Made by a program: the position numbers and the translations under genes. Under the pieces are notes generated by a model. It did not search any database, had not been told where the DNA came from, and saw only the letters and a program-made list of their open reading frames with translations. From Caryophanales bacterium UBA6865 (GTDB lineage Bacteria; Bacillota_I; Bacilli_A; RFN20; CAG-826), in contig DKCV01000003.1 in the NCBI GenBank assembly GCA_002449265.1, positions 1 through 56,475 on the forward strand: DNA of 56,475 nucleotides, in the 5' to 3' direction. Shown piece by piece: positions 27,629-35,808 of the stretch. The stretch's first letter is position 1. Each line of letters opens with the position of its first letter.

Positions 27629-29336
27629 AAATTTCACTTTGAAAAGGGAACTTTTCATCGCGACTTTCTCTTTGATGCTTTTATTCGTCGCTGGCCTATT
27701 TTCCTCTTTTTTGATTGTCTATTCCGCTACGACGGAAAACGTTTACCGCAAGCAAATCGCCTCCACAAGCGAAGAAACGATCAGCAATTTCGAAATCTAT
27801 GTGAATAACGTCACAAACATCTCTAACTCCGTGCAAAAGAAACTCGACGTCATCAATCTTTCCGAGAACATAGACCAAGACAAAAGCTATTCTTACTTTG
27901 ATGAGCTTATGGATTTTTCTAGCGAAATCCGCTTTGTCGCTTTATATAAGGAAAATGGCGAATTGGCAGCCAAAAACACCTATTATCATCAAGATGAAAG
28001 CCAGGAATCCATTTTGTCTTCGCCTTGGTTTAATAGCGCTAAAAACGAGCCGCTTATCAACTCCTTTTCCAAGATAGAGGATGGGAATTATTTTACTTTG
28101 TCAAAACTCATGCAAACCAACAAGAAAGAAAACTACGTTTTGCGCGTCCAATATTCTTTTGATAAAGTCATCACCTTAATCGAAGGATCCAATTTAGGGA
28201 ATGGAGGCCACGTTATTATCTACGACAAAAACTATAATATCGTTTATTCTTCTCTCCCTAACGTCGACGATGCTGAGATTAGCACCATCCAAAAAATGGT
28301 CATCGGGCAAACTACGATCCCAATCAATAAAAGCACGTATTATTTATACGTTTCCACCATTCAAAACACCGGTTGGAGGGTAGCGATCGCCACCAATTAC
28401 GATGCCATCATCGAAGCAAAGAATTTCATTGTGATTATCTGTGGGATGGAATGTGTTCTCTTTGTTTTGCTATTCCTTATTCTCATCTATTTCATTACAA
28501 ATAAAATCACAAAGCCCCTTGTTGCGCTAGAAAGAGAAATGGCGAAAGTCGAATCATTGGATTTCAAAGAGGCGACAAAGGAAGAACTAAAAGGGACAAA
28601 GGAGGTCGTTTCCCTCAATCAATCCTATGTCAAAATGCTAACCCGTATCCAACAACTCGCCAATCGGTTATTAGAGGAAGAAAAAGAGCAAAATAAAGCG
28701 GAATTATGGGCTCTACAAAATCAAATCAACCCTCACTTTCTATATAACACCCTCGATTCCATTCTCCTATTGATTGACGAAGGGAATAACGTAGACGCCG
28801 CGAACATGATTGTCGCCTTATCGCGCTTTTTCCGCATTTCGATATCGCGAGGGAAAAATATTATCCCTGTCCAATCCGAACTAGATCACGTCAATTATTA
28901 TCTAAAAATCCAAAAAATGCGTTTCAAGGACAATTTCTCTTACCAATTCATTTACGATAAAAACGAAATCGCCCCCTATTACGTCATGAAATTGATTCTT
29001 CAGCCGATTGTCGAGAATGCGATTGTGCACGGAATCGGCGAATATCCAAAAGAAAACGCCTCAATCACGATATCTGCTAAAACAAACGAAAAGTACCTAA
29101 TTTTTGAAGTTTACGACAATGGGTATGGAATCTTGCCAGAGAAAAAAGAGGAGATACTTGCTTCCTTCGCTGACAAAAATCTGCATACTGGCGTAGGATT
29201 AAGCAATGTCTATCGCCGCATCAAATTGTTCTATGGGCCTACTGCCGATATCAAAATTGAATCGGAAATGGACGTCGGCACGAAGATTGTCATCATGATT
29301 CCGCTTGAGGGGGCCAAAAGCAATGAAGAAAATTAA
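27597..29336 (+). CDS. YesM-like sensor histidine kinase
   Basis: 579 residues. A first membrane helix (about 17-38), an extracytoplasmic Cache-like sensor (40-275), a second helix (about 278-300), a HAMP-like linker, then the His_kinase region with phospho-acceptor His380 in QINPHFLYNT and a C-terminal HATPase with NAIVHG, DNGYGI and GVGLSNV. It overlaps the regulator gene by 32 bases and the sugar-binding lipoprotein by 14 bases, so the three are made together. Predicted to signal extracellular sugar, perhaps through the lipoprotein, to the YesN-like regulator. Confidence 0.9.
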   Translation: MNSGISKKTHRNFTLKRELFIATFSLMLLFVAGLFSSFLIVYSATTENVYRKQIASTSEETISNFEIYVNNVTNISNSVQKKLDVINLSENIDQDKSYSYFDELMDFSSEIRFVALYKENGELAAKNTYYHQDESQESILSSPWFNSAKNEPLINSFSKIEDGNYFTLSKLMQTNKKENYVLRVQYSFDKVITLIEGSNLGNGGHVIIYDKNYNIVYSSLPNVDDAEISTIQKMVIGQTTIPINKSTYYLYVSTIQNTGWRVAIATNYDAIIEAKNFIVIICGMECVLFVLLFLILIYFITNKITKPLVALEREMAKVESLDFKEATKEELKGTKEVVSLNQSYVKMLTRIQQLANRLLEEEKEQNKAELWALQNQINPHFLYNTLDSILLLIDEGNNVDAANMIVALSRFFRISISRGKNIIPVQSELDHVNYYLKIQKMRFKDNFSYQFIYDKNEIAPYYVMKLILQPIVENAIVHGIGEYPKENASITISAKTNEKYLIFEVYDNGYGILPEKKEEILASFADKNLHTGVGLSNVYRRIKLFYGPTADIKIESEMDVGTKIVIMIPLEGAKSNEEN

Positions 29337-30351
29337 GCGGTTCCTTCTCACTCTCTCTTCGCTACTAGCGTTAGTTTCGTGCGCGAGCAAAAAAGAAAGC
29401 GTATCCATCTTTATTTACGATAACGAAGATACTTTCATTCACTCTTTGTGCTTAAAAATCAATGAGCGGTTCCAAAAAGGCGGGTATCAAATTGACCAAT
29501 ATGATTCCTATCGTTCACAAATAGAGCAAAACAAAAACCTCCTTCAGGCAATCGAAGAAAAGAAAACGAATCTATTGCTAGTCAATCTTGTCGATCGATT
29601 GTCTGCCTCGGTTTGCATCGAAAAAGCAATGCAAACCAATACCCCGCTTATTTTCTTTAATCGTGAACCTTTGTCGTCAGATATGCATAAGGCACTAGAA
29701 ACAAAACAAGACGTTTATTTTGTAGGTGCAAGCCCAATAGAAGAGGGCAAAAAACAAGCGGAATTCCTTCTTTCCTTATTCATCAAAGACGGAGCGATAA
29801 AAAAAGAATATGACAAAAACAAGAATGGCAAAATCGATATTGTCCTTTTGAAAGGCGAAATCGGCAACCAAGACACCGAAAAAAGAAGCGAATCATTTAT
29901 ATCGACATTGAAAGAAAGCGACATCCCTTTTCAATTCGTCGATTCCGTTTATTGCGATTGGCAAAAAGACAAAGCCGAAAGCGCGATGGCGGAAATCGCC
30001 AAAAAGCATCTTTCGGATATCGAAGTCGTCGTTTCTAATAATGATGATATGGCAATAGGAGCGATTGATTATTGCTTAAAGAACAATATCTTTTTCAAAG
30101 GGAGGGAATCTCAGCAATTCCCCGTTATTTCGGTCGATGGAACCAAGAATGCCCTCCAATATATCATAGACGGCTTATTGACAGCGACAGTCAAAAACGA
30201 TGAAGAAAAACAAAGCAAAGCAATATACGAAATCGGTACTAGCTTGTTAAAAAACGGTAAAGTCTCTTCCTTAGATTACTCATTTTCAGATAATCATTCC
30301 TTATATATTAACGGAGAAGTCATCTCAAAGGAAAACGTCTCTTCCTACTAG
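29323..30351 (+). CDS. Galactose/glucose-binding-type sensor lipoprotein, normal topology
   Basis: 342 residues, lipobox LALVSC (Cys20). Start at 29323 has GAGGGGG 9 bases upstream. It follows the order of E. coli GGBP: N-lobe with NEDTF, FFNREP and YFVGA, then the calcium loop DKNKNGKID, LLKGEIGNQDTEKR, the CDWQK tryptophan, SNNDDMAIGA and VDGTKNAL. Encoded inside the YesMN operon rather than next to the transporter, it resembles the XylFII component of xylose three-component systems and probably senses rather than imports the sugar. The His of the GHPDAEAR motif is Asn here, so specificity may differ. Confidence 0.85.
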   Translation: MKKIKRFLLTLSSLLALVSCASKKESVSIFIYDNEDTFIHSLCLKINERFQKGGYQIDQYDSYRSQIEQNKNLLQAIEEKKTNLLLVNLVDRLSASVCIEKAMQTNTPLIFFNREPLSSDMHKALETKQDVYFVGASPIEEGKKQAEFLLSLFIKDGAIKKEYDKNKNGKIDIVLLKGEIGNQDTEKRSESFISTLKESDIPFQFVDSVYCDWQKDKAESAMAEIAKKHLSDIEVVVSNNDDMAIGAIDYCLKNNIFFKGRESQQFPVISVDGTKNALQYIIDGLLTATVKNDEEKQSKAIYEIGTSLLKNGKVSSLDYSFSDNHSLYINGEVISKENVSSY

Positions 30352-30385
30352 TTAACTAGTTCGAATCAATTGTCTCACGCGAATT

Positions 30386-30424
30386 AAAATTATGCGTTTT
30401 TTTCAAAAATTGTGCGTTTTTTTC
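30386..30424. repeat. Two 19-bp direct repeats before mglB
   Basis: AAAATTATGCGTTTTTTTC (30386-30404) and AAAATTGTGCGTTTTTTTC (30406-30424), 20-bp period, one mismatch. They end two bases before the -35 box, the usual place for an activator such as the YesN-like protein. Confidence 0.7.
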
Positions 30425-30426
30425 CA

Positions 30427-30455
30427 TTTTCATTAAATGGATGCAATTTTATGAT
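30427..30455 (+). promoter_or_regulatory. mglB promoter
   Basis: TTTTCA (30427-30432), 17-base spacer, TATGAT (30450-30455). The weak -35 fits activator dependence. A CCATTT/AAATGG inverted repeat (30424-30440) overlaps the -35. Confidence 0.55.
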
Positions 30456-30522
30456 GTAACCGCTTACTTACCAGTCATTAGAACGGTAAAGTACCAAGTA
30501 GGAATAAGAAGGAGGAACAAAA

Positions 30523-31641
30523 ATGAAAAAGAAAATTATTCCACTATTTTCATTGCTCGCCTTAGGGAGCGCTTTGGCTTCTTGCGGCGGAAACACTAAT
30601 AACGCCTGGTCATGGAAAAACGCAATTTCAGATGGCGAATTAGGCTATGTCATTCTCGTGGGAGAAGATGGTAACCCTGAAGCCGAAGACCGCACAGCTG
30701 GTTGCAAGGAAGCGATGGATGAAATCGCAAAAGAAGGCAAATTCACTGCCAAAGAACTCGAAAGAAAGACTTGTATCAACGAAAGCGGCTCTTGGAATGA
30801 CACGGTTGCAAAAGAAACCGTCGAGACATGGACCAAAAAATATAAGGGCAAACTTGATTTCATTATTTCAAATAACGACGGCATGGCCATTGCTGCCGCT
30901 AACGCGAGTGGCTTAGCCAAAGGGACGCCAATCATCGGCTTTGACGCTCTTTCTGCCGCTTGCGACATGATTAAAGAAGGTACCTTAGCGGGCTCAGTAT
31001 CGCAAAACGGAGACGATCAAGCGCTAGCAACCGCTAAAGTGTTAACGAATTTGCTAAAAGGCTCTTCAGCCGTCATCGATTCCACTTATGGCGGGAAAGC
31101 TGAGCTGAATCTCGAAGATATTGATAAGCACATCGTACAAACCAAATTTGCAGCCGTTACCAAGCAAAACGCAGATAGCTTAAAGCCTGGTTCGTATGTG
31201 GATGTCGCCGAAGATAGTGCGGTGAAAGGCAAGAAGATGCTTGTCGCTACTTATAACAATAACGACAATTTCATCAAAGAAACCTATAGACAAGCGTTAC
31301 CTGCCTACGCACAAAAACTCGGCTATACCGTGGACGTCGTTGAAGGAGATGGCTCCAACGATGCTGATTTGCAAGAAAGAATCGAAACAAAGATTAATTC
31401 TACCCAATATGATTGCTTTGCCTTTAATATCATCACCCATGCAAACTGGGAATCTTATCAAAGGTTAGTCGGCGATAAACCTTTGGTGTTCTTCAACCGT
31501 CAGCCAAAAACAAGCGACAATAAAGGCGTAGCCGATTTATCCAAAAAAGCGAAAACTTATTTTGTCGGATCAGGGAGCGCTGGTCAAGGGGTTGCGCAAG
31601 GCCAAATCATTAAAGACTGGTATAAAGCACTCGAAAAATAA
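30523..31641 (+). CDS. mglB: Galactose/glucose-binding lipoprotein MglB, circularly permuted
   Basis: 372 residues, lipobox SALASC (Cys21), AGGAGG upstream. The half that is C-terminal in E. coli GGBP comes first: about 40-215 with LVGEDGNPEAEDR, SGSWND, SNNDGMAIAA, GFDALS and TLAGSVSQNG. After a linker the N-lobe half follows, about 237-368, with YNNNDNF, FNIITHANWE, FFNRQP and YFVGSGS. Sugar contacts known in GGBP are mostly kept (equivalents of Asp14/Phe16, Asn91, Arg158, Trp183, Asn211, Asp236); His152 and Asp154 are Asn and Glu. Treponema pallidum Tp0684 (MglB-2) is a known glucose-binding protein with such divergent topology. It is followed by a terminator, then mglA. Confidence 0.9.
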   Translation: MKKKIIPLFSLLALGSALASCGGNTNNAWSWKNAISDGELGYVILVGEDGNPEAEDRTAGCKEAMDEIAKEGKFTAKELERKTCINESGSWNDTVAKETVETWTKKYKGKLDFIISNNDGMAIAAANASGLAKGTPIIGFDALSAACDMIKEGTLAGSVSQNGDDQALATAKVLTNLLKGSSAVIDSTYGGKAELNLEDIDKHIVQTKFAAVTKQNADSLKPGSYVDVAEDSAVKGKKMLVATYNNNDNFIKETYRQALPAYAQKLGYTVDVVEGDGSNDADLQERIETKINSTQYDCFAFNIITHANWESYQRLVGDKPLVFFNRQPKTSDNKGVADLSKKAKTYFVGSGSAGQGVAQGQIIKDWYKALEK

Positions 31642-31652
31642 GTCGATACGAT

Positions 31653-31680
31653 AAAGTAGGGTGCTAGTCACCCTACTTTT
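31653..31680 (+). terminator. Intercistronic terminator between mglB and mglA
   Basis: Perfect 11-bp stem (AAAGTAGGGTG and CACCCTACTTT) with loop CTAGT and ending TTTTG. Likely partial, giving more binding protein than transporter, as is common in such operons. Confidence 0.8.
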
Positions 31681-31706
31681 GTTCCACTACTACAAGGAGA
31701 AAAACG

Positions 31707-33200
31707 ATGAGCGATTATATTTTACAAATACGCGGACTCTCCAAATCGTTTGGCAAAAATCACGTCTTAAAGAACATTAATCTCTCCGTAAAACGCGGAA
31801 GCGTCATGGGACTCATGGGAGAAAATGGTGCTGGTAAATCCACGATGATGAAATGCCTTTTCGGGATTTACGCAAAAGACGATGGGGCGATTTATTTCGA
31901 TGACCATGCGATTGATTTTAAGGACCCAAAAGACGCTTTAGAAAACGGCGTTGCGATGGTTCATCAGGAATTGAATCAGTGTTTGGATAGGACCGTCCTC
32001 GACAATATGTGGCTAGGACGTTACAAAACAAAATTCGGAATTGTCGACGAAAATTACATGCTTTACGAAACAAAGAGTCTTTTTTCTCGTTTAGGGATCA
32101 TGGTGAATCCGAAGCAAAAAATGAGAACGATGTCCGTTTCGCAAAGGCAAATGGTTGAAATCGCCAAAGCAGTTTCGTATCACTCAAAAATCATTGTCTT
32201 AGATGAACCGACCTCCTCTTTGACCGAGCCAGAAGTAAAAAAGCTGTTTAAAATCATCAATGAGTTAAAAAAGAAAGGCGTTTCTTTCATTTATATCTCC
32301 CATAAGATGGATGAGATCTTTGAAATTTGCGATGAGGTTTCTGTACTCCGCGATGGTGAAATGATCATAAGCAAATCCATTAAAGACACGGATATGGACG
32401 AACTCATCTCCGCAATGGTTGGAAGAAGCTTGACGCAAAGATTTCCACCAGTTACTAACTCACCAGGCGAAGATATTTTGGAAATTCAAAACCTCTCAAC
32501 GATGTATTCTCCTTGTTTACGTGACATTTCTTTCTCGGTGAAAAAAGGCGAAATATTCGGAATCTATGGACTAGTTGGGGCGGGCAGAAGCGAATTATTA
32601 GAAACCCTTTTCGGAATGAGAACAATCAAAACGGGGAAAATCATCTATCGCAGAAAACAAATCTTTGTTCACTCCCCTAGCGAAGCCATGAAATACAACT
32701 TTGCCTTTGTCACGGAAGAAAGAAAAGCGTCTGGGCTTTTCTTGAAAGGCAATTTGATTTTCAATACCACAATCACGAATCTTGACAAATATAAAACATT
32801 CGGCGTCTTAAGCGAGCGTAAGTTAACGGACGCGACGAATCGAGAAATCAAGCAAATGCATACCAAATGCATGGGACCTAATGACCTAATTTCTTCCTTA
32901 AGCGGCGGGAACCAGCAAAAAGTCATCATCGGAAAATGGCTAGAAAGAGACCCGGATGTGTTCTTATTAGATGAGCCAACACGAGGAATTGATGTAGGTG
33001 CGAAATACGAAATATATCAGCTCATCATCAATCTAGCGAAGAAAGGAAAAACCTGCATTGTCGTCTCTAGCGAAATGCCAGAGATTCTAGGAATCACCAA
33101 TCGAATCGCAGTGATGAGCAATTATCGCTTGTCTGGCATCGTTAACACAAAAGAAACGAACCAAGAAGAGCTGCTTAGGCTCTCCGCAAAATATTTATAG
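31707..33200 (+). CDS. mglA: Sugar ABC transporter ATP-binding protein MglA
   Basis: 497 residues with two ABC ATPase domains. First: Walker A GENGAGKST (about 38-46), VSQRQMVEIAKA signature variant, Walker B IIVLDEPTSSL. Second: GLVGAGRSE (about 290), LSGGNQQK (about 400) and LLDEPTRGIDVGAK, the typical degenerate second Walker A of the MglA/RbsA/XylG group. AAGGAG precedes the ATG by 6 bases. It hydrolyses ATP to drive galactose or methylgalactoside import with MglB and MglC. Mid-operon, 11 bases before mglC. Confidence 0.93.
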   Translation: MSDYILQIRGLSKSFGKNHVLKNINLSVKRGSVMGLMGENGAGKSTMMKCLFGIYAKDDGAIYFDDHAIDFKDPKDALENGVAMVHQELNQCLDRTVLDNMWLGRYKTKFGIVDENYMLYETKSLFSRLGIMVNPKQKMRTMSVSQRQMVEIAKAVSYHSKIIVLDEPTSSLTEPEVKKLFKIINELKKKGVSFIYISHKMDEIFEICDEVSVLRDGEMIISKSIKDTDMDELISAMVGRSLTQRFPPVTNSPGEDILEIQNLSTMYSPCLRDISFSVKKGEIFGIYGLVGAGRSELLETLFGMRTIKTGKIIYRRKQIFVHSPSEAMKYNFAFVTEERKASGLFLKGNLIFNTTITNLDKYKTFGVLSERKLTDATNREIKQMHTKCMGPNDLISSLSGGNQQKVIIGKWLERDPDVFLLDEPTRGIDVGAKYEIYQLIINLAKKGKTCIVVSSEMPEILGITNRIAVMSNYRLSGIVNTKETNQEELLRLSAKYL

Positions 33201-33211
33201 AGGTAAGTGTT

Positions 33212-34915
33212 ATGGAAAACGTATTAGAAACCCTTTCCGAAAAAGAACTATTGGAAAGTGTTAAAAAGAAACAAGAGGAAATCGATGAACTGAGTCTAGA
33301 TGGCGTCGAGAAAATCGAAATTCTCAAAAACGAAATCAGCAATATCAAAAGGAATTACCAGCTCGACAAAGAGACGAAAAAGAAACTGATCGAGAAAAAC
33401 AAAGAGGAAATCGCTAAAGCCAAAATCGTCAAAGAGAATAACGCTAAGGCGCTAAGTGACTTGAAAAAGCGCACCATCAATGAAATTCATCATAGCTACG
33501 CCCCATTAATCAAAAACGAAATAGAAAAGGCAAAGAAGAGAAACAAAGAAGAGAAAGAAGAATATCTTCGCGTTTTAAATCAAAACCGGCAAGAAAGAGA
33601 TTCTTCCTTAGAAGCGCTAAAAAAGGAATTTTTATCCACCCCTCTTCCTAGCGATAGGATAGAGTTAGCAATCGAGAAGAAAAACCGAAAGGCCCGTGTT
33701 GATGAAATCAATGCAATCTACAAGCAAAAATGCAATGACGCCACAATTGCTTATCGCGATACAGTCGATGAGGGGAAGGAAGCGATTCACGCTTTGTATT
33801 TGAATAAATACGCCTCCATTGAAAAAGCGAATAGTAAAAAGCTCCCTCTTCGTTTCATGCTTGAACAAAAAGTGGAAGAAGAAAAATATAATTTCAACCT
33901 CAAATCATTCTTCCTCAAGAACGGGTTATATCTTACGATTCTCCTCCTTATGATCGTGGCCACCATTTATTACGCGGCGCAAGGAAACGGCTTCCTTTTC
34001 AATGGAGACAATATTTTGCTTATCCTTAACCAAGTGTCTCCGAAAATATTCTTGGCGTTAGGCGTTGCGGGGCTAATCGTTCTAGCGGGTACCGATTTAA
34101 GCATTGGGAGACTCGTAGGCATGTCAGCCGTCTTCACGGGAATGCTTGTCACAACGAGCGGGGAAACTTCTGTCACATTCTTTGGCATTTCCCCCAATTT
34201 TAGTGCGATTCCATTAGGATTAAGGGTAATACTCGCTTTCTTATTATCGATTGTTTCTTGCTCCCTTATATCAGGGATTGCAGGTTTCTTCACCGCCAAA
34301 TTCAAAATGCATCCTTTCATCTCAACGTTAGCAACCCAATTATTCACATTCGGCATTATGGCTGGCGTGACAGGCAATTCCTTCACTGGCGCGCCAGATA
34401 AAGGAGTCACTGCAATCGTCTCCGGAAAAGGGTTAGGCGATGGAGATTTCCCCATCATGATTATTTGGGCCGCCCTTGGCGTACTCATCATGTGGTTCAT
34501 CTGGAATAAAACGAAATTCGGGAAAAACATGTTCGCGGTCGGTGGAAACGCAGAAGCCGCATCCGTATCTGGCATCAACGTCTTCAAAGTGACAATGCTC
34601 GTCTTTATTCTCGCTGGCATCTATTACGGAATTGGTGGGAGTATGTACGGCATTTATACAGGCAACGTCAGGGCACAAACCGGGCAAGGGATGGAAGCTG
34701 ACGCGATTGCCGCTTGTGTTGTCGGAGGTGTCTCTTTCTCGGGTGGCGTTGGCAAAATCAGCGGAGTGGTCATCGGGGCGATTATCTTCCAAGCCATTGT
34801 TGTTGTCTTGCCGATGATCGGTATCACCGACGCGAATTATCAACTCGCCATCAAAGGCATCATCATCCTTGCTGCCGTTACGCTTGACTGCGTCAAATAC
34901 ATCAAGAAAAAATAA
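33212..34915 (+). CDS. mglC: Sugar ABC transporter permease MglC with long N-terminal coiled coil
   Basis: 567 residues against about 330 for normal MglC. Residues about 1-232 are almost all Lys/Glu/Ile/Leu/Asn helix with heptad-like spacing and no hydrophobic segment, so a cytoplasmic coiled coil. From about 233 the sequence is a normal BPD_transp_2 permease with membrane helices and GTDLSIGRLVGMSAV, GNAEAA and the C-terminal VVGGVSFSGGVG. No internal ribosome site or stop separates the parts, and the ATG at 33212 lies 12 bases after mglA. The extension may touch MglA or a cytoplasmic partner; its role is unknown. Confidence 0.92.
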   Translation: MENVLETLSEKELLESVKKKQEEIDELSLDGVEKIEILKNEISNIKRNYQLDKETKKKLIEKNKEEIAKAKIVKENNAKALSDLKKRTINEIHHSYAPLIKNEIEKAKKRNKEEKEEYLRVLNQNRQERDSSLEALKKEFLSTPLPSDRIELAIEKKNRKARVDEINAIYKQKCNDATIAYRDTVDEGKEAIHALYLNKYASIEKANSKKLPLRFMLEQKVEEEKYNFNLKSFFLKNGLYLTILLLMIVATIYYAAQGNGFLFNGDNILLILNQVSPKIFLALGVAGLIVLAGTDLSIGRLVGMSAVFTGMLVTTSGETSVTFFGISPNFSAIPLGLRVILAFLLSIVSCSLISGIAGFFTAKFKMHPFISTLATQLFTFGIMAGVTGNSFTGAPDKGVTAIVSGKGLGDGDFPIMIIWAALGVLIMWFIWNKTKFGKNMFAVGGNAEAASVSGINVFKVTMLVFILAGIYYGIGGSMYGIYTGNVRAQTGQGMEADAIAACVVGGVSFSGGVGKISGVVIGAIIFQAIVVVLPMIGITDANYQLAIKGIIILAAVTLDCVKYIKKK

Positions 34916-34923
34916 ATATAATT

Positions 34924-34953
34924 AGGAGGAACTATCTAGAAATGGTTCCTCCT
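34924..34953 (+). terminator. Terminator after mglC
   Basis: AGGAGGAAC (34924-34932) pairs with GTTCCTCCT (34945-34953), followed by TTCT. The T tract is short. The left arm also resembles a ribosome site before a five-codon ORF at 34942. Confidence 0.6.
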
Positions 34954-34965
34954 TTCTAGATTCAT

Positions 34966-35271
34966 ATGACTTTATCATTTTACTGGGCCTTCTTAATGCT
35001 CCTACTAGGGTTCCTAACTGGCGTTATCGGAAGTATCTCTTATTTAAAGGGGCTTCGCGGAGAAGAGAAACGCTACCCCTATTACGAATTAATACTCGCC
35101 GGCATCCCTTTTGGTTCATTAGGCGTTTTACTTGTGCTAGCTTTAGCAAAAGAAATCAGAGATGAGGGCACTATTCACCATCATTTGATCTTGTTTTCAA
35201 ATCTAATATGGTTATCCCTACAAATCGTAGCCGTTTTCTTGCTTTGCTATTTCAAAATCATCGCATTTTAA
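34966..35271 (+). CDS. Small hypothetical membrane protein
   Basis: 101 residues with three hydrophobic segments (about 5-24, 43-61 and 77-97) separated by short charged loops (YLKGLRGEEKR, KEIRDEG). No family is recognised. It starts 13 bases after the mglC terminator and lacks a clear ribosome site, since the nearest AGGAGG is inside that terminator, so expression may depend on read-through. It could be part of the mgl operon or a chance frame. Confidence 0.5.
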   Translation: MTLSFYWAFLMLLLGFLTGVIGSISYLKGLRGEEKRYPYYELILAGIPFGSLGVLLVLALAKEIRDEGTIHHHLILFSNLIWLSLQIVAVFLLCYFKIIAF

Positions 35272-35808
35272 TGTGATTTGCAAACGAATGCTGAGTGGGT
35301 GACATTGGTTATGCGCTTTTTTCATCTCTAGTAATCGATTCTCAAGGGAACACTATGTTTATTCCTAACTAACTTTTCATTTGTCACGGCAACAATCGTT
35401 TTGTTTCTCACTATTTATTAAAAAATAAGGTGCTCTTTTGCATTGGCGTTTCTTGAAAAGCGCTAGGCAACAGTACCAGCAACTCTAACAATAGTTGTAT
35501 AGTTCTGTTTCATAGTTTAATAGTTTAGTTGTGTAGTTTTAGAGTTTAGTTGTGTAGTTTTGCTTCATGGTTGTATAGTTTGTTAAAACGTTTTGGTATT
35601 AACTTATGAACATTAATGAGCTGAAGGAAAACGAAACAACGGAATTAGAGTCATCAGAAAACGGCTTGCCGCTTTCTTTCTAAGTAATTTCTGTATAATC
35701 AAAAATCGACAAGCAATATTTTGTGCATTTTAGACCGATTTCTTAAGTGAAAATAGTAACCACGAAACTTATCTATAAAAACATGGTAAGCACTCGTGAC
35801 TATGTGGT
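35272..35808. other. Convergent intergenic region with a TTGTRTAGTT repeat cluster
   Basis: About 540 bases between convergent genes. Contains the repeat cluster at 35495-35580 and a near-perfect hairpin AGAAAACGGC/GCCGCTTTCT at 35656-35677 that may terminate transcription. No gene seen. Confidence 0.5.
35495..35580. repeat. TTGTRTAGTT direct-repeat cluster
   Basis: TTGTATAGTT or TTGTGTAGTT at 35495, 35529, 35550 and 35571 (spacing 34, 21, 21), with degenerate TTTCATAGTT and TTTAATAGTT between the first two. The low-complexity, T-rich sequence resembles simple-sequence expansion but keeps a 21-bp period over the last three. Confidence 0.6.

Noticed and set aside
33970..34620. 216-codon minus-strand ORF inside mglC
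   Set aside because: It is the complement of the well-supported permease; Pro/Asn/Thr-rich without any motif.
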